Origin: Tetrapyrgos nigripes
Lineage: Eukaryota; Basidiomycota; Agaricomycetes; Agaricales; Campanellaceae
Assembly (NCBI GenBank): GCA_013368315.1
Contig: JAACJM010000013.1
Coordinates: forward strand, 744,001 to 808,000
Length of the DNA: 64,000 nt
Reading direction: 5' to 3'
The translations under genes were made by a program, and so were the position numbers. Below, in pieces: positions 62,874-64,000 of the stretch. Under the pieces are notes generated by a model, which did not search any database, had not been told where the DNA came from, and worked only from the letters and a program-made list of their open reading frames with translations. Position 1 is the stretch's first letter. Each line of letters begins with the position of its first letter.

Positions 62874-64000
62874 TCGCATCTATGAATCAGTGACCTACCT
62901 TATTCCTATCTGATAACTGCAACTTGATCGCCTTACCTTTTTTTTCTGTGGTTTTATCTTCTTTTCTGTGTTTTCCTTCTTTCTCTGTCCTCCACGCTGC
63001 TCTCCTTGAGCATGACAACATCCTCCCCATCCTGTGCAGAAGTATCTGCTTATGTTTCAACTTTTAACCTTTCCTCTCCGTGTTGTTTACTTACCTTGTC
63101 TTTATAGTCAGCATGAGTGCTCCAAATTTGTAGCCATAGTCCCTTCTCGATGTATTTCTTTCTGCCTCTTTCTCGCTGCTCTCACAGACCACATCCGCTC
63201 CTTTTCTCTCCCGAAGCTTTTGTTCACGTTTTCTTCTTCAATTCTCTGTTTCTCTGCTTACTATCCTGTCTCTGTTGTTCTCTTGATGTTGGGCACGTCC
63301 GTTCCTTTTCCCACTTTCTACTCTTGCATTGGATTGCTTTCTCTCGCTCGCATTATCCTTATACCTGGCTCAGGTAGAAGCCTCCACACTCTTTCTCTTT
63401 TCCAATGTTTCTATCTTGTTTCTCTCCTGTCACTCACTCTTTCTCATGTTTCCGCTGGATTTCGCTAGAAGCTTTCTCATTGCTATCCCCGTCGTTATGT
63501 TGTGTCCTACTCATAGATACATGGAACTGTCTTCCTTTGCCTTTTGTTACATCTATAAGTGTGTTGTACCGTAATTCTGCATCAATAGAACATGTGTGAA
63601 TCGCTACTGGGAGGACCCACACTGTCTGTGGGTCCCACAAAGGACTGCAAAAGAAGTCCATACTAAGACAAAAGGGTGTTGGAGGTGGAGTTGGAGGCAA
63701 TTCATTCCGGAACTGCTTGAATGAAGTCCTCGTTATTACTGGTACCAAAAGAAAACAAAAGGCAGTTGAAAGACACTAGTATTTCAACGACTCGCTACTG
63801 CACGTCCTTTCTTTTCAAGCTTTCTCATGGAAGCGTACATCGTCCCAGATTCCAGAGATGTTTCACAAACTAAAGAACATTATCTTTCACTGCCTGTTCA
63901 ATCGGTCAGCGTGTTGGCAGTAATGATGGACGCCGCAGACTGTAAAGTTCTGTCATTTTTGACTTATATCTGCCAGTTTCACTTTAGGCTGTTCCTAAAC
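62874..64000. other. Intergenic, pyrimidine-rich, no gene supported
   Basis: About 1.1 kb after the RasGEF gene. The plus strand is very rich in C and T between 62935 and 63480, giving long hydrophobic frames that I treat as artefacts. A 9-bp stem hairpin lies at 63613-63635 (GGACCCACA, five bases, TGTGGGTCC). No family features seen on either strand. Confidence 0.5.

Noticed and set aside
63034..63574. Overlapping hydrophobic plus-strand ORFs suggesting a membrane protein
   Set aside because: They arise in several frames at once from a C/T-rich tract, which is typical of composition and not of coding.
63613..63635. Nine-base-pair hairpin as a regulatory RNA or terminator
   Set aside because: A single short stem with no transcription context in a eukaryotic genome; too weak to name.

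Overview
The window looks like nuclear DNA of a filamentous basidiomycete, most likely a mushroom-forming Agaricomycete. The coding regions are broken by many short GT-AG introns of about 50-70 bases. The genes sit close together on both strands. Several encode families that I know mainly from these fungi: a seven-helix receptor-like protein, a small secreted beta-type protein, and a nucleoside-diphosphate-kinase-like protein. I see no rRNA, tRNA, CRISPR array or intact transposon. One short foldback element (a MITE) is present. Species assignment is inference from gene content and structure only.

Layout. 0.9-8.7 kb holds four plus-strand genes: Derlin (ER quality control), TAM41 (mitochondrial CDP-diacylglycerol synthase), an NDK-like pseudoenzyme and nucleoporin Nup85. 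8.8-12.2 kb is a divergent pair for acyl-CoA metabolism, a hotdog thioesterase and an AidB-like acyl-CoA dehydrogenase, sharing a 178-base promoter. 12.5-16.8 kb carries the proteasome chaperone Nas2, THI4 and chorismate mutase. 17.2-24.9 kb is the most unusual block: three co-directional minus-strand genes. They are a septin-like GTPase, a second septin-like protein with decayed GTPase motifs that reads in frame into two Zn2Cys6 zinc clusters, and a separate Zn2Cys6 protein. 25.1-31.1 kb holds ILV3 (branched-chain amino acids), RIO1 kinase and a small membrane protein head-to-head with RIO1.

31.1-33.0 kb is a gene-poor stretch with the MITE. 33.0-43.7 kb holds a 7-TM protein, a UPF0739-like protein, a cyclophilin-WD40 protein of PPWD1 type with an apparent one-base frameshift, and the mitochondrial DNA polymerase gamma. 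44.0-51.8 kb holds a secreted protein, the mitochondrial Obg GTPase, an AN1 zinc-finger protein, an F-box protein, a histidine phosphatase and mitochondrial ribosomal protein bL35. 51.9-62.9 kb holds two ubiquitin ligases (the E4 factor Ufd2 and the Nedd4/Rsp5-type HECT ligase) and a RasGEF protein. The last 1.1 kb has no gene that I can support.

Most genes are housekeeping and are not a pathway cluster. Themes that recur are mitochondrial maintenance (TAM41, polymerase gamma, Obg, bL35), protein quality control and ubiquitin (Derlin, Nas2, AN1 protein, Ufd2, Rsp5, F-box) and amino-acid or cofactor synthesis (THI4, ARO7, ILV3). The best candidates for new biology are the septin/zinc-cluster block, the NDK pseudoenzyme and two microexons of 4 and 8 bases needed to keep reading frames.
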